From Aphrocallistes beatrix (taxonomy: Eukaryota; Porifera; Hexactinellida; Sceptrulophora; Aphrocallistidae): a DNA stretch of 64,000 nucleotides. The stretch's first letter is position 1. Each line of letters begins with the position of its first letter. The position numbers and the translations under genes were made by a program. The stretch spans positions 1,240,001-1,304,000 of the forward strand of contig OY725504.1 of NCBI GenBank assembly GCA_963281255.1, written 5' to 3'. Under the pieces are notes generated by a model. That model was given only the letters and a program-made list of their open reading frames with translations. It ran no database searches and was not told the origin of the DNA. Positions 43,850 to 56,700 of the stretch are shown piece by piece.

Positions 43850-45086
43850 CTAATTCGTCCTTAGTATTTCGTCGCGTACCCTCCCATTTTTTTGACCTCT
43901 TTTACTCTTGTTGGTAGTTCTTTGTATAATTTGTGAATTATTTCTATTGGGAATTTTTTCCACTCTTCCATTATCTTCTCCCGTAATTCTTCCAAGGATC
44001 TTGGTTGATAGTTTTCCCTTACCCTTCTGAATAATATCTCCCATACACTTTCTATAGGGTTTAAATCCGGTGATTGCGGGGGCCATATCAATTTTCTCAC
44101 CTTTTTTAACCCAAACCAGGTTTCTACTCTTTTTGATGTATGGCACGGTGCATCGTCCTGATGAAAACTTTCTTCTTTCTCCAGAATGTCAGAAATGGAT
44201 CTAGAATACGTATTAGATATATAATTTTCTGAATTTAAAGTACTTTTAACTTCAATCAATGGTCCGAGCTTTTGAAAGGTAATGCATCCCCAAAACATTA
44301 GTGACCCTCCAAACCCCTTGATAGTCTTTGCCGTGCAATCAAGGTGATAGCGTTCATGCGCCTGCCTCCATACCTTTACTCGCCCGTCCGAATGAAATAA
44401 ATTAAATTTTGATTCGTCCGAAAAAATAACATCTTTCCAATCATTTACACTCCATAATTTATGACGTTTATGATATGCTAAACTTTTTAATCTATTTTTC
44501 GAAGAAATTAGGGGTTTCTTACACGCACGTCGAGCATGGAATCCCAGGCTATGGATATTCCGACCCACAGTCTTTTGCGAGACAGTGACTTCTTTACCTA
44601 CATTGAATAACTGCGTAAGCTCTCGGAGTCCTCCTCTTCGATTACATTTCACGATAGACTTCAACCGCCTGGAGGCACGAAGCGAAATTAGCTTTGGTCT
44701 ACCAGCCCTTGGCATATTTTTTGTTGAGCCTGTTTGGCGGTACTTCTTAAGAATGTAATAAACTGACGAATAATTTATTTTTAGAATATTCGCTATATTT
44801 CGGCAGGATTTGCCAGCTTTTGATAATCCCACTGCTTGGTCTCTTACGGAGGATGGAATTTCTTTTGACCTGGGCATTAAAATCAATCTAACAGACATAG
44901 AAAGATAGTGAGTAAACATAAATATTTTGATAAATTCAAGTACGGAGATATAAGTGGAATTCTTACTTGAAAAAAGTGAGAATACAGTTGAAGTGAATTT
45001 AATTTAATAATGAAATAACTAGGGATTGGATAAGTGAATGTATAAAATATATTGGTGTTGAAATACGTACTTTTGTCCTTTCAGTG
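43850..45086 (-). mobile_element. Tc1 element (one end identified)
   Basis: The end upstream of the transposase is CACTGAAAGGACAAAAGTAC, read on the minus strand from 45086, next to TA. A matching inverted end was not found near 43650-43860, where Helitron-type sequence sits, so the 3' end appears lost or replaced; the left limit given is arbitrary. Confidence 0.65.
43861..44877 (-). CDS. Tc1-family transposase, apparently intact
   Basis: About 338 residues from the preferred Met at 44877 (MPRSKEIPSSVRDQAVG); the frame extends 14 codons upstream to an ATG at 44919. N-terminal paired helix-turn-helix (AVGLSKAGKSCRNIANILKI; a GRP-like AGRPKL hook between the two halves), then the DD34E catalytic domain: Asp in VIFSDESKF, Asp in SFHQDDAPCH, Glu in DLNPIESVWE, with 34 residues between the second Asp and the Glu. 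No stops or frameshifts. It would cut and join an element at TA sites. Copy may be active at the protein level. Confidence 0.93.
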   Translation of the reverse strand: MPRSKEIPSSVRDQAVGLSKAGKSCRNIANILKINYSSVYYILKKYRQTGSTKNMPRAGRPKLISLRASRRLKSIVKCNRRGGLRELTQLFNVGKEVTVSQKTVGRNIHSLGFHARRACKKPLISSKNRLKSLAYHKRHKLWSVNDWKDVIFSDESKFNLFHSDGRVKVWRQAHERYHLDCTAKTIKGFGGSLMFWGCITFQKLGPLIEVKSTLNSENYISNTYSRSISDILEKEESFHQDDAPCHTSKRVETWFGLKKVRKLIWPPQSPDLNPIESVWEILFRRVRENYQPRSLEELREKIMEEWKKFPIEIIHKLYKELPTRVKEVKKMGGYATKY

Positions 45087-45345
45087 TATATATATACCGT
45101 ATATCACCGCGAGGCCATATCTTACATTGGTAGCTGCTGCCACACGGATCTCATACAGCGCATACTCTTCTAAACTCGTTATGGTATAGCCATAGAGGAT
45201 ATTAGAATCCGATGCTTGGGGGTGAATCATCCTCTCGGATGTATCCAAAATGAATCCCTGTAGGAAGGAGAGTAGTCGACTATAACTCCGTTCTGATCCG
45301 TTATTACGGACGCTTCCCATCTGACATGTATAGATGTACTGCTTA
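45087..45345 (-). pseudogene. Fibronectin type III-like fragment
   Basis: Minus-strand frames give LSSTSIHVRWEASV and NGVIVDY (the first half of an FN3 sandwich), then, in another frame, YTITSLEEYALYEIRVAAAT, the L..Y..Y.irV.A FN3 signature. The join is out of frame unless a short intron ends at TCCTTCCTACAG. It could be an exon of the same gene as the frame at 45825-46070. Extracellular adhesion or receptor role if real. Confidence 0.5.
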
Positions 45346-45824
45346 ATGCCACTTTTACCTGGGGTCTTTTCTATTTATAGTCTGGACCAGGGGATTATCT
45401 AGGAGCGCGAGACGCTCCTTTAGGCGTATGATTTTAAGCCCAAAAGTGTTTAGGAGCGTAAAAATCCACAAAAATACCCAATTTAGCCAATATTATAATG
45501 TTATTTAGCGATTTAGGCGTATGAAAATTTAGAAATTTTAGATTAGGAGCGTATCTCTGGAAGGCTGTATAATACCCTGGTCTGGACCCCAAATTTATAT
45601 GGCTTCCCCGCCCAAAATGGCTTAAACAGGAAATGACGTAACACATTCCTGGTATATGCGGGGTTAAGGAAGAGACAGTAAAATTGGTCGCAAAGAACAT
45701 TTGGTAGCAGGGGCGTGATGAAACAACCGTACAACACCCCTCAGGTCATAGGAAAGTCCGGTGATCATGTACTTAACCTGTGCCTCGTTCTGAGACGTGG
45801 AACCGGTGGGTAGCGCCTGTATCA

Positions 45825-46070
45825 TCAAGGTAAGTTTTCTGAAGTTAACAGTGAGTGGAGCCATGTCATATCAAACACTTCACTCTCTTCTTCCTTCAAC
45901 TCTGCTAGCACCAATCTCTGATGGCAGCACCTTGTGATGGAGCTGTCCAGGAAACATTGACTGAGTTTGAACTCGTAGCAGAGGCAGAAATATCCCCAGG
46001 GGACTCGGAAGGAACTAATTAGGAACAAAGATGAAATGGTTAGTATAATGGTAGCATTCCTCGATATCAT
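45825..46070 (-). CDS. Possible first exon of a secreted or receptor protein
   Basis: A minus-strand ATG opens a hydrophobic start (IILTISSLFLISSF) followed by a Cys-rich stretch (FCLCYEF, CFLDSSITRCCHQ). It resembles a signal peptide plus an ectodomain, and precedes the FN3-like fragment on the same strand. Splice borders are unclear and no family is recognised, so this is tentative. Confidence 0.35.
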   Translation of the reverse strand: MISRNATIILTISSLFLISSFRVPWGYFCLCYEFKLSQCFLDSSITRCCHQRLVLAELKEEESEVFDMTWLHSLLTSENLP

Positions 46071-46197
46071 GACGTAGTTACTATAGTCTATGCCAGTGGA
46101 AATATTTCACAGGTAAGAATAGAACCAGTTCACCCCCGTCAAATCTCGGTGAGCCAATCATTATTGTGTAGCATCAAATATCGATAATCACCATTTT

Positions 46198-46700
46198 AAT
46201 GGACCATTTTTTTCAGGTAATATTGGTCCGGGGGGACCATTTCTTTCAGGAAAAATTGTCCGGGAGACTAATTTTTCAGGAAAATTGGTCCGGGAGACTA
46301 ATTCTTTCATGGAAAATTAGATTATATCAATCATTTGACATCCTCGATTTTTTGATACTTTTCAATTGTCGAACAACCAAGCTGTTTGACCCCGGACTGA
46401 CAATTCATATTTTAGTATTCAATACATATTTAGCTAATCTCTAATCTAAGAAGTGTATTTTATTTCTTCTGCTCTCTCTAAAATCTGAACTCTCTTCCTA
46501 TTGAGTGCCTACCTATTGCAACTATAATAACTAGACATAAAACAGCTACCGCAGCGCCACTGGGACTTGACATCCTTTCCAAATTTTTCTGGAATGGTGA
46601 TGCATTTTTTATGGAAATATTGGTTAGGGCGGACCAAAATTCCATGGAAAATTGGTCCATAGTAGGACCAAAATTTTCATGGGAGGACCAATTTTCCAGT
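46198..46700. repeat. Arrays of GGTCC/GGACC palindromic units
   Basis: Two clusters (46198-46320 and 46590-46700) repeat AATTGGTCCGGGAGAC and GGAAAATTGGTCC in direct and inverse orientation. Further clusters are at 48420-48460 and 49590-49755. Confidence 0.6.
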
Positions 46701-46914
46701 GACAGTAGCATCAAATTTCGAATAATCACCATTGTAATAAATTATTACATAGTATTAGGTTGATTCAATGGACATCTAACTCTAAATAATTCACAATGTG
46801 ACTAAAGTAATTATTCAATATTGTTTTGTGCAATATTATAATTACACGTTCAGCCCCTCCAAAAATAGTTCCAGCCCAGTTCAGCCCCATCAGTCCCTGA
46901 GAGCTAGCGCCGCC

Positions 46915-47391
46915 ACTGGGACTCAGGCATCATCAAGAACCTCAAGCACCACTACCACCGGTTTCTTGTCAGGAAGCGATTGTTGGTTGATTCTGAAACG
47001 GAGTTCAAACTTGATTTGCTCCAGGCCCTAGACTAGCTGAAAATGTCCTGGAATAATGTCACACCTACAACCATCAAGCACCGCTATCAGCACGTTGGGT
47101 TCAAGGATGTGCTTACCGTCCATCCGCGAGCCCAAGCCTTCTTGGCAGACCGTGAGTTGAGTCGACTGCAGCAGTCCTCAATAACCAACTTTGTCTGCTG
47201 ACAAATATTGAGGTCTATCTATCACTTACTGATGTGTATTGACTTTGTGTTCACAATAGTTTTGGACCCAATCAAAAATGAATAGATCTGAGGTCCATCA
47301 AGGTATATAATGCATATTTGGAGCTACTTTGGATTTAACGACCTTTTTATCTCGCCCAAACAAGTGTCGTTAAATCCGAAGTTCACTGTGT
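46915..47391 (+). pseudogene. pogo/Tigger transposase (DDE_1) fragment
   Basis: Plus-strand reading gives DSGIIKNLKHHYHRFLVRKR, then after a stop MSWNNVTPTTIKHRYQHVGF, matching the C-terminal half of Tigger/pogo transposases (S/G-II-LK-YR, then AW..V...TI..C...GF). A terminal sequence (GTTAAATCCGAAGTTCACTG) ends near 47390. Truncated and dead. Confidence 0.7.
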
Positions 47392-47487
47392 TAGATATTT
47401 TCTTGTTTCTAATACTTATATCCTTGGTATACTCTAATCGGACAAAAGTATTTGAAATCCTTACTATTTTCCATCATAATTAGTTAC

Positions 47488-47895
47488 AAGCGCGCTTCGC
47501 TTGCTTGCGCTGCGCGGCTGGCGGACACTTTGTGTCCGCCGGAGGCGCCCTGCGAGCGCCTGGGGTCACATTGATTAATTATAAGGGAAATAACATCTCT
47601 AAACACATCTGTCCTACTGTTATAATCGATATCGCACGAAAAATCACCAAATCTGTCCATTTTTAAAATTTTGATGAGTAATGATGACGTCATAACAAAG
47701 TGATGAGTCATCATTTTTTGATGATAGTTGCATCATATGTGAGATATCTTAGTATACAGGTTCTATTAAAATTTCAGCCTTCTATCTCTTATACTGGTTG
47801 AGTTGCTCGAATAACTGTATTGCTTAACTTTTTAAAATGTGGCAATGACGTCATAATTCCATGATGAGTCGACATTTTGCTCTGAGCTCAGAACC
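47488..47895 (+). mobile_element. Helitron-like hairpin element, copy at 47.5 kb
   Basis: Core GCGCTTCGCTTGCTTGCGCT and GGCGGACACTTTGTGTCCGC palindrome, CCTGCGAGCGCC, then the shared body through GATGAGTCGACATTTTGCTC. A Tc1-type remnant (AATCGGACAAAAGTATT) precedes it at about 47435. Confidence 0.72.
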
Positions 47896-48835
47896 CTTCA
47901 AAACACATTATTCCCTCAGCCTAAAACTAGAATACTTTAGAGAAGTCAATCTATATGTTAGTTGATGCGTAGAATTCGATGGCAGGACCAGTTTTAATCT
48001 AAATTTGCTCAGAACTGAAATACTTGTATATCAAAGGGAACCCCAAAAATCACGTTCAAAGGGACTACCTTAAACCGATGTACAAAAATCTAATGTAGGA
48101 ACCACAATAATTGTCCTTTTAAAATAAACCAATATACAAATTGGAAGCTGATCCCCTAAGGAATACAATGGACAAATCGAAAATATCCTATTTTCACCAT
48201 CATTTGAGATACAGATTTGGGATGAGAACTTTTTCTTTTGTTAATGTGTGATCTATTTTAGAATAATTGAAAAAATATCGAAAATTGGTCCAAATTTGCT
48301 ATGTCATTAAGAGCCATATAAGTGTCAGATTGGGCTATTATCAAAATGATAAAAACCACCAAGGATAGTATCAATGTATTCCAAACACCACCCCAATTGC
48401 TCTACGCTGAAAATCTTGGTCTTACTATGGACCAATTTTCTCATGGAAAATTAGTCCTAAGCTGAATGATACCAGGTTCCAGTGAACAGTTCATCACTAT
48501 TGAGCTGATTTGAGGTAAGAATATATTTAATATATCAATATTAGTATGAAGCGAACTTGTTAAAATATTGTTTGTTAATAATGAAATTCCGTATATTCAG
48601 CAGGAGTGATTAAATGTGTCAAAGTAATCTTTAAGTTTTTGAATTTAGTTATCTTTTTGGATATCTTTTCTTGCCCTCGTCTGGAGCGTAGCACGAGTTG
48701 CCAATTAAAGGTTATATGCTGCTCTTGTTCGAATATTTCTACAATTTCGTAAATATTATATTTCTACAATTTCGTAGACATTTACATGTGCTTTTCGAGC
48801 TATTCTTTTCAATTTATTATACCATCCCTCTAGAT
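47896..48835. other. Gap without recognised gene
   Basis: AT-rich sequence with one GGTCC palindrome (48410-48460) and a TACAATTTCGTA repeat at about 48745-48780. No coding seen. Confidence 0.4.
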
Positions 48836-48969
48836 CAGCGAATTTTCAACCTTTTTTTGCTGTGGACCCCCTCTTATTAACCGCAATACAAAATTTCGAA
48901 TCCTGTGGACCCCCTGATATATTCTGTGGACCACTAAGGGGTCCATAGACCCAAGGTTGGGAACCACTG
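48836..48969. mobile_element. hAT MITE (CAGTGGTTCCCAACC type)
   Basis: 134 bp. The right end inverted reads CAGTGGTTCCCAACCTTGGG, a widespread hAT terminus; the left end is diverged (CAGCGAATTTTCAACC). Flanks CTCTAGAT (48828-48835) and CTCTTGAT (48970-48977) match at 7 of 8. Confidence 0.85.
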
Positions 48970-49589
48970 CTCTTGATGATTATTCGTTCTAGGACAGTAG
49001 GTGTGTTAGTCGGATACATTCCACAAAATGGGTGAAAACTGACCTACTAACCAAGTCTCTTCAAATTATTTTATAAATCCACTTATAGAAAGATGATAAG
49101 GTGCCAATGATTTAACGATTTGCCAAGCCAATAAGAATTAGATTTGCAGGTCTAAATGCTAGGGTTATAATCCACTTAGTCCCAAAACTTCTGGGTGAAG
49201 ATGTTACCAGTATTCTCGAAAATCAACTGAATGTCTATTCTGATTCTTAATCCATTTTCGTCAACTTACTTATGTGAGGCTGGGTTTTAGTCTCTGATTG
49301 CCATAAAAACCAAGCAACGTAGCAGATTAGAATGCAAGGAGATTTGAGATGAACATTCAGCAAACAGACCCTCGGTTTGCAGAGTTAGTGGCGAAAAAAC
49401 ACGAAATAGTTTCTCATTGACTATATAATTAGAGGGGAGAATCGGGTTACTGTGTTAGACAAGGTAATGAGTGGAACTCGAATTCCAAAACAACATAGTT
49501 AATGACAAATCGTCCAAAGTTTGTGCAGCAACCCCTGCTCTAGGCGCATGTAAAAAATGATCGACCCTTTTTAGGCTTTGGATTTGAAA

Positions 49590-50799
49590 ATTATAAGCAT
49601 AAGACCAATTTTCAATGAGAAAATTGGTCTCCCGGACCAATATTCCATGGAAAAAATGGTCCCCCGGACCAATATTCCATGGAAAATTGGTCCATTGCAG
49701 GACCAAATTTTCAGCATGGGACCAACTTTCCAGCGGACCAAAATTTTCGTGACAGCTCTACAGTTCCAGAATTATCACATCTTATAGTGGGCTCGGTTTC
49801 TCGCTGCTAACTTCACACTCGTCCTACTATTGGTTTTTAAAAATATTAAATGACACCCCATTAACTGTTTCTGGGTAAGCGACTGGTACTTGCTGTAATT
49901 AATCCACGCTAATAGGTCACAATTCATTCACACTAGGAATTAATGAGAGAACTGTTTTCTTTCATTAATTTTAAGCCTGGGCATCTGCTAAAATAGCTGT
50001 GGCTAAGTTACGTGCGTAATAATTATGGCTCTATTAGAATGGAGCTAAAATAATACAGATTAACTTAATTTATTTCTTTAGCATGCTGTATTGCGATGAC
50101 GTGTAGTTACTTTGTACAGATAATTGATTATCTCCAATGACGCCTCAGTCCAGCACTGCAATTTTTCCCCTTGATACCACCCATTACCCATAGCCATTGA
50201 AAGTCATCGCATGACAAACTCCCGTGCACATTTAAGTAAAGGACACTCCACATCTCTTCTGTGCAAGTATAAATAAGAGTTAGGACTAATCTGGTCGCAA
50301 TAAGAGTGGAAAGCGCTTGGAAGTTGGCTCTACATAGGTTATCTCACTTCAGAAATTTTCCCTTGCATACGTATATGTGCCAACTTGTTGTGGGTGTAGG
50401 GGCCCTGGTCGAGGAAACAGGTGCGCGTAGGCGATCAAGTAGTCATGCCATGGCTGATCACTTTGTTGCTGTGTTATTAAAGCCATGGATGATGGGTCTT
50501 ACAATTGCTTCCGCCTCTGTGAAGGCGAGGTCTGGTGTAAGAGTCTGTGGGGTTCGCATTCAGAATTTTTTTCAAAATCTGCCTCTAATTCAGCTAACCA
50601 CATTTTCATCTCCCTTGCCATGTTGTTCTTTGATTATTTGTTAGTAACTACATCTACAATATACATTATAATCTCAAATATTTGTAAAAAGCCCCGATTA
50701 AGTCCACTCACCAAATATTTCCAGGTAGTCCAGATATACCTGTATACTAATATTTAATTCCCACTAAGGTGACCAGGTGCCTCAGTGAGCTAACTTAGA
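49590..50799. other. GGTCC palindromic array and upstream region of NHE
   Basis: 49590-49755 repeats TCCATGGAAAATTGGTCC units. From there to 50799 I see no gene with a known domain; a plus-strand frame of 112 codons at 50306-50644 has no recognisable domain. It might contain untranslated exons of the exchanger. Confidence 0.4.
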
Positions 50800-53700
50800 A
50801 TGAAGAGAAACATGCGGATGTCCTACTACGTGCTATGGTGCATCATAGCATTCTGCACGTGTCGAATGTTCGTCTCTGGCTCCGGAATGGCAACGTACAT
50901 GACACCTACCCATGCATCTAACGAATCCAACTCTTCACATTCCTGTCCACTCAACTGTAGCGAGGTGGAGTTCAAACTGCTCCCTGTCAGCGTGAACTTC
51001 GATCACGTGGAGGTCTACTTCCTGGTCACGATATTCGTCCTACTCGCGATCCTAGCAAAGCTGCTCTGGCACCTTTCCTTCCTCGAGAAATTCACGAGCA
51101 ACTTCCCTGAGTCCTGCATGCTCATCATCCTTGGGATCATCTTCGGGTAAGTATGTAACTGAATTTCAGCACCTTTAAGCAAATGCATTCGATTTGGGGA
51201 GCCTTTTAAATACAGCTTTCAACTCTCACGAACTCGTCGTGTTTCGTGTGTCTCAAGAATTTAGTAAGTATGCTGGCTTGCATTGTCACAGCATTTCGTT
51301 TGTAGGTATTTGTTCCTTGGCTTCTCTCATGCGGCGGGGAATCCGGGATACATCAACAACATCACATTCACTCCCGACCTCTTCTTCCTGGTGCTGCTGC
51401 CCCCCATCGTGCTGGAGGCGGGCTACTTCATGAACAACAGACAGCTCTACGAGAACGCACTCACGGTTGCTCTGCTCGCTTTCGTCAACACAATTTGGAA
51501 CGCATTCGGACTAGGTTTGGTTCTGTACGGGTTTTCAAAGGTGCCGATCGGGGACACGTTCATCGTCTCCTCCAGACTCACCATTCCCAGCGCGCTGCTC
51601 TTCGGAACCTTCATCTCAGCTGTGGACCCAGTGGCAGTGCTGGTAGTGTTCGAAGAGGTCAGTATATACAGCCATTATACGACTGTACCATACCCATATA
51701 TGTAGTGGGTATTTACCCAAGAAAAATTCATTATAATTTGATACTCAAATTTTCACCAAATCGCTTATTTCCAAACATTGTATCGTGCATATTAGGTTAG
51801 TGAAACTTTCGTCCCCCATCTATATCCCAAGCAAAATTTATTTGATAAATTGCCCACCCTAACAGTTCATTCTACCACATTTTTGACAAGTTTAAGGTGT
51901 GAACTTGTATATGGAGTTCATTGTCTCCTGTCCTTCCCATGAAGTTCTAAGTTTACTGTAACTGATCTGGTGATAATAGAGTAGATATTGCCTAGTACAG
52001 TGATGATTTTACAGAATATTATGTATCCCCAGGCATTATCACTATATCTAATTTCCAATTTCTTCCTGTACCTAGTTTTTCGACTACGGTTCTCTCCTAA
52101 TGACATACCGGTAGTTTCAATAATGGATAGTGTTATAATACAATCAGAATTATGGAGAAAATGCGTTTTAATTCCGCAGGCTCATATGGATTAATTATAT
52201 GGTAGATAACATCTCGAAATACGTCTATCTTTCTGTTTTAATCGATATCACTCGAAAAATCACAAAATTTGTCAATTTTTAAAAATTTGATGCGTAATGA
52301 TTACGTCATAACAGAGTGATGAGTCATCATTCATATGTGAGATATAATATTATTAATATATCTATTAAAATTTCAGCCTTCTATCACCTAAAATGGTTGA
52401 GTTATAGTCGAAAAACTGAAATTTCCAAATAAAAAAAAGGGGTGAAAATGACGTCATAATTCCATGATGAGTCGACATTTTCGTTTGAGCTCAGAACATA
52501 GTGGAGCCATAGCCAAAAGACTCCCACACGCCAAAAATCAGCTTCTGTGTCTGGCAGTTTCTTCAATCTATATACATATATATATATACAGTACCCAGAC
52601 AAAAGTATTTGCACACTTCATTATCTCACGTTGATTTAATACTAAAATGGGTCTATTTATGAAGATTAAAACTCCGAAACGGTAAGTGATACAACTAATC
52701 GGGTTTCAGATTCGAAATCTTCGCATTCGAATTAGTTATTGTAGGTTATTTCTAATAAATTGCTCAACCCAATGAGTAAAATTATCAACCTGTGACACAA
52801 GAGGTAGTACATCACCATAATGTATAGTGATATAAAGGGGGATATGTGGCACAAGGTGGCAGTGATTGATAATTTGAAAACATTGGGAATTAATAATTGA
52901 TTAGAAATATCCTACAATAACTAATTCGAATGTGAAGATTTCGAATCTGAAACCCGATTAGTTGTATCACTTAGCGTTTCGGAGTTTTAATCTTCATAAA
53001 TAGACCCATTTTAGTATTAAATCAACGTGAGATAATGAAGTGTGCAAATACTTTTGTCTGGGTACTATATATATATATATATATATATACTATATATGTA
53101 ACAAATTGATTGAAGAAACTGCTATGCACAGAAAGCTGATTTTTGGCTATGACTCCAGTAAGTTCTGAGCTCAGACGAAAATGTCGACTTATCATGGAAT
53201 TATGACGTCATTGTCACCTTTTTAATAATTTGAAATTTCAGGTTTTCGACTATAACTCAACCATTTTAGGTGATAGAAGGCTGAAATTTTAATAGAATGT
53301 GTACACTAATATGTCTCAAATATGATTACTCATCACTCTGTTATGACGTCATCATTATGAATCACAAAATTGAATTTTTGTGATTTTTCAAGTGATATCA
53401 ATTTTAACAGCAAGACAGACGTGTTTAGAGATGCTATCTACCTTATAATTGATCATTGTGAGTCTAGGCGCCCTGAGGGCGCCTCCGGCGAGCATAATGT
53501 GTCCGCTATCCGTGCAGCGCAAGCAAGCGAAGCGAGCTTGTATATATATAAATATACATTAATCGAGTTTTAATTGTAAGGATAGTAGCATTCACATATA
53601 CTACGTAATTTATATATTGAATTTTAATTGTTTGTCGTCCTGCAGATTCACGTCAACAAAGTGTTGCACATCCTAGTGTTTGGAGAATCTCTCTTCAACG

Positions 53701-56700
53701 ACGCAGTTACTGTAGTGCTCTTCAATGTGTTACTAGAATTCGCGAATGTGCCTCTAGAGGGGATAGGAGAACACAGCAGCAGTGAAATAAATGTTGCCGA
53801 AGCCAGCGGGTGCGACATCAGCATGGTGACATACCAGTGGTACGACATATTCAATGCATTCCTCAAGTTCTTCATCGTCAACATTGGCGGAGTGCTCATC
53901 GGAGTTGTGATGGGCTACCTGACCTGTTTCATCACGAGGTTCACAGACCACATCCGCGTGCTGGAGCCCATGTTCATCTTCTCAATGGCCTACCTCGCCT
54001 ACCTGCTGGCGGAGCTGTTCGAGCTCTCCGGCATTATCAGCATGATCGCGGTAGCCATTACGATGAAGCATTACGTGGAGGCCAACATTTCTCACAAGTC
54101 CCACAGCGTGGTCAAGTATGGGATTAAGATGTTCGCGGTTGTTAGTGAGACCATCATCTCTCTCTTCATTGGCCTCTACACTGCCAATTTCGAAATACTC
54201 AAACATTGGGACGTGGGACTCACCATCCTCACCTTGATCGGAATCACTGTATTCAGAGTCACCGGGATATTCGCCATCAGTTCTATCGTTAATCTGTACA
54301 GGATTAAGAAGATCACTTTCAAAGTAAGTTTTTTTAACACAGGGGTCGAAATGACAATTGAGTTAGAAAATCGGATTATATTATTTTTGAACCTTTTAGT
54401 AAATAAATTTCAAACCTGCTCGATTAATCCGCTGAGTTTATCCTACATTACATATCATCATGCATCATCGTGGTTCATTGTTCCTTCTTGTTAGTCCCAT
54501 AGGAAGATCTATGGCATGGAAAGAACACTACGTCCGTTCTTAGTCCATATCTCCTTACTCTTTATACAAACTCTAACAGTCCGATATCTATCAAATTGGA
54601 CATGACAGTAGAATCCCTTTATGGTCGTCTATATGTGTATCAGACAGTTTGAACTGACTAGATTGTTTGAAGGATTAAAATAATGTTTTTAGGAGAATTC
54701 ACAATTCTTCTTTCCTAGAATCTTCGAACCACAATCAGAATATACTCTTCACTGTGTTGCTATTTATATTTCTTTATTTAATTAAATGTTCCACTTCACA
54801 CCTCATTGTGCCAATCCCGCAGGACCAGTTCATCATGAGCTACAGCGGGCTGCGAGGAGCAGTCGCTTTCTGTCTCGCTCTGATCAGCTTCTCAGGCCTG
54901 CAGAGCATAACGGGAGAAGTGACGTCCTGTGCTCGAGAAGAGATCGAAACGAGGCGGGTGTTCATCACCACCACTCTCGCCGTGGTATTCTTCACCGTGT
55001 TCATCCAGGGCTCCACTGTCAAGTACTGGATGAAGCTGCTGCATGTGAAGTTTGAGCCGGAAAAGGAGAAGTCCCTCAGCACTACCATACACACGACTGC
55101 TATCGACCACATCCTGTCCGGGATAGAGGAGATCACGGGGAGCATCGGGCACCATCGTGTCAGGGATTGGTGGGAGAGAATAGATACTCGGTTAGTTTGA
55201 GATCGTAGACCACTCTTATCTAGCTTTATCTGATGTGAACTTGTGCAGTTCAATTGTTGACCTCCTGCCACTCATTCTCCACTGATGTGAGGCTTTCAAG
55301 TAGGGATTTGTAAGAGATTTTTAGAAACTCAACTAATGGTGTTACGTATTCTAGTTGCTCTTCTCAAGGAGCTGTGAGTCGAAATTTGCATAGCCAATAC
55401 ACGCCAACCTGAGCCGTGACAACGCGAAACGCGGCGTTGAATACCGTGGAACATAATAGAAAGTATTGTACATGTAATCCATAAAGCGGACTTCCCGCGA
55501 AAACTGTACGGTTGGCATGTATTGCATAGCCTTAGTAATGGAGTTCGATGAACTTAGCACCTAAAATCCTACTACTACTACCTGCTCGATCTTGAGGCGG
55601 TGCATTATCTAAACTCTTTACATAGATACCTGCGTAAGATATTCGAGCGTTACCCAGAAGGGCGAGACGAGCAGATCATCCACAGATTCATTGCCAAGCA
55701 GCAAAAGGATGCGTACATGAACCTTCAAGATTTGGCTATTCGGCATGGATGTAAGAAGGGGAAAGGTATGATTATATATCCAAGTAGCCAATTGTCATTC
55801 ACTGTTCCCTGATTAGTTTACATGGAGGACTTAGTTAGAATGGTTACCGCTTACCAGTAGAGTGTGGTGGCGTAGCCGGGGGGGGAGGGGGGGTGAAGGA
55901 GGGGTCCGGGTACATACATCAATGCTCCACAGATCCACAGTAGGTTTACAAGCAGACTCCCAGGTCCACTAAAAATGGCACGATCCGAGATTAAGGTTCT
56001 CTAATTTGATGCTAGCCGCCGATCTACTTTTAATTTCGGTTATTTTCTAAATAATGTTGAGATTCCTTGATCAGTAATAACAACCCTTTCTGGATCAGTT
56101 AACATAGGATTGATACGATAATTTTAAAATTCCTCATGCAAGGAGATGTGCTCCAACCTTATTTGAATGTCTATTATCTAACTTTAGCTTAACAATGCCA
56201 TCCTAGATTTGGCATATGCATAGGCGTAGCGTCAGTAGGGCAAGGTGGGGCACTTGCCCCACCACTTTTTATTAGGAATGGGACGTATATTCAACATCCT
56301 CGGTTCCGGATGTGAAGACGGAGCTGAAAATCAGGCGGAGCTCCATGGATGCCATTGCGGATGCGGAGCTCCTCCCATTCCTACTTCTTATTCAACCAAT
56401 TAATGAGATCTTAGTTAAACTTGCGCTTGAGGGGGAACTTCCCCTACTATGTGCCCCACCACTAACTTGGCCCTAGCTATGCCTATGGGCATATGATTAT
56501 ATGGTATAGGAGGGATAATATCATACATGTAATTTTAACTGAGATAACAACCATTCTGATTGTTTCTGAATCTCTAGTGGTCCACCAGGGCACCAGCTGT
56601 GAGTCTCCTCCACCAGAGCCCGCTTGTACCCGCGACATCTCGCAGATCCCTGAAGAGGCCCCGTGTGCTACCCAGCAGGTGGCGGTGCAAGAGAGTGTAG

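Noticed and set aside
50306-50644. 112-codon plus-strand frame upstream of NHE
   Set aside because: No domain, biased composition and no splice logic linking it to the exchanger; left as an unexplained frame.
53810-54206. Alternative frames over NHE exon 3
   Set aside because: Low-complexity His/Arg-rich translations out of frame with a clearly conserved exchanger exon.
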